NCBI GenBank assembly: GCA_964580105.1
Contig: CAZOJJ010000096.1
Span: 1-6,030 of the forward strand
Source of the DNA: CAZOJJ01 sp964580105
GTDB taxonomy: Bacteria > Bacteroidota > Rhodothermia > Rhodothermales > Rubricoccaceae
Direction of reading: 5' to 3'
Length of the DNA stretch: 6,030 bases
In this document: piece after piece, positions 5,799 to 6,030 of the stretch
How the letters are laid out: each line of letters starts with the position of its first letter
Position numbering within the stretch: position 1 is the stretch's first letter
Notes under the pieces: generated by a model
Seen by the model: only the letters and a program-made list of their open reading frames with translations
Database searches by the model: none
What the model was told of the DNA's origin: nothing
Translations under genes and position numbers: made by a program

Positions 5799-5840
5799 CG
5801 GCATTCCAGCCGGGAATGAAACGGCATTCCGGGGATGAAA
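5799..5840. repeat. Tandem duplication in the ATPase leader
   Basis: Two adjacent copies start with CGGCATTCC and end in GGGAATGAAA (5799-5821) or GGGGATGAAA (5822-5840). They differ by a 4-base gap and one substitution. The first copy can fold as CATTCC (5802-5807) with GGAATG (5813-5818). The repeats lie immediately downstream of the candidate ATPase promoter, a plausible place for an operator or a leader structure. Confidence 0.6.
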
Positions 5841-5845
5841 AGGTA
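5838..5845 (-). promoter_or_regulatory. Candidate -7 element for the ATPase gene
   Basis: TACCTTTT on the minus strand matches seven of eight positions of the Bacteroidota TAnnTTTG element, about 85 bases upstream of the ATPase start. No TTG is found at the expected upstream distance, so the call rests on one element only. The rest of 5846-5972 shows a direct repeat GCGCCGGCAA (5934-5943 and 5950-5959) and otherwise nothing I can name. Confidence 0.25.
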
Positions 5846-5972
5846 CGGACGGTGGCGGTGGGACGGCGGCGGAGTGGTAACGTAGGGGCGGCTTTCGCGC
5901 CGTTCCGGCCGGGCAGCCTCCTCCGAACGCCGCGCGCCGGCAACGCTGGGCGCCGGCAAGGATCTCTCATTT

Positions 5973-6030
5973 CGCACTCCCGCTCCGCACTCCCGCTCCG
6001 CACTCCCGCTCCGCACTCCCGCTCCGCACT
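5973..6030. repeat. 13-bp tandem repeat at the right edge
   Basis: Four exact copies of CGCACTCCCGCTC (5973-6024) and a partial fifth run off the window. Read on the minus strand, the unit alternates GGAGTGC with GGAGCG, a 7+6 variant of the purine-rich heptamers seen elsewhere in the window. Its purine strand is opposite to that of the heptamers at 5758-5785, so the two flank the ATPase upstream region in inverted orientation. The total length cannot be seen. Confidence 0.9.

Noticed and set aside
3814..5838. Long plus-strand ORF antisense to the ATPase gene, running through the N gap
   Set aside because: Shadow frame made of Glu/Val/Leu/His-rich sequence. It crosses undetermined bases and the opposite strand has clear AAA+ motifs.
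5755..6003. N-terminal extension of the ATPase to about position 6003
   Set aside because: The extension is Arg/Pro-rich, crosses the tandem duplication and the 13-bp repeat, and lacks family character.

Overview
The window looks like chromosomal DNA from a GC-rich, Bacteroidota-like bacterium, most likely Rhodothermota (the Rhodothermales/Salinibacter side). The reasons are indirect. Coding is strongly GC-rich, none of the five genes has a recognisable Shine-Dalgarno sequence, and several upstream regions carry weak matches to the Bacteroidota promoter pattern (TTG, about 20 bases, then TAnnTTTG). The taxonomic call is an inference. The sequence contains a 100-N scaffold gap, so it comes from a draft or metagenome assembly.

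Layout, left to right. Bases 1-242 look like the platform end of an integron: three copies of a GTTATNCGGA motif on the minus strand, a candidate leftward promoter, and a 9-bp-arm palindrome. Next is an apparently intact integron integrase gene (intI, plus strand, 243-1256) with all tyrosine-recombinase catalytic residues and the IntI-specific insertion. Any gene cassettes would lie to the left, outside the window. A hairpin-rich spacer separates intI from a convergent, complete dihydrolipoamide dehydrogenase gene (lpd, minus, 1328-2767). Upstream of lpd lies an unusual inverted array of 7-base purine-rich repeats, and the stop codon of the next gene is inside it. That gene encodes a EutN/CcmL-type bacterial microcompartment vertex protein (minus, 2970-3275). 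A divergent spacer leads to a short Phd/YefM-type antitoxin with no toxin beside it (plus, 3491-3676). After a strong hairpin comes a 17-bp tandem repeat that runs into the assembly gap. On the far side of the gap the same repeat forms the 3' end of a two-module AAA+ ATPase gene (minus, about 3934-5754). The right edge holds the ATPase leader, with a short tandem duplication and more purine-rich repeats, including a 13-bp tandem array that continues past the edge.

No shared pathway is evident among the genes. Lpd is core metabolism (2-oxo-acid dehydrogenase or glycine cleavage complexes). The microcompartment vertex gene has no shell or cargo gene beside it. IntI and the solitary antitoxin are typical accessory genes. 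The most unusual signal is the repeat system. Purine-rich GRAGNNN heptamers occur in two intergenic regions and on both strands. Two of the four genes whose 3' ends can be placed (eutN and the ATPase) end inside tandem repeats.
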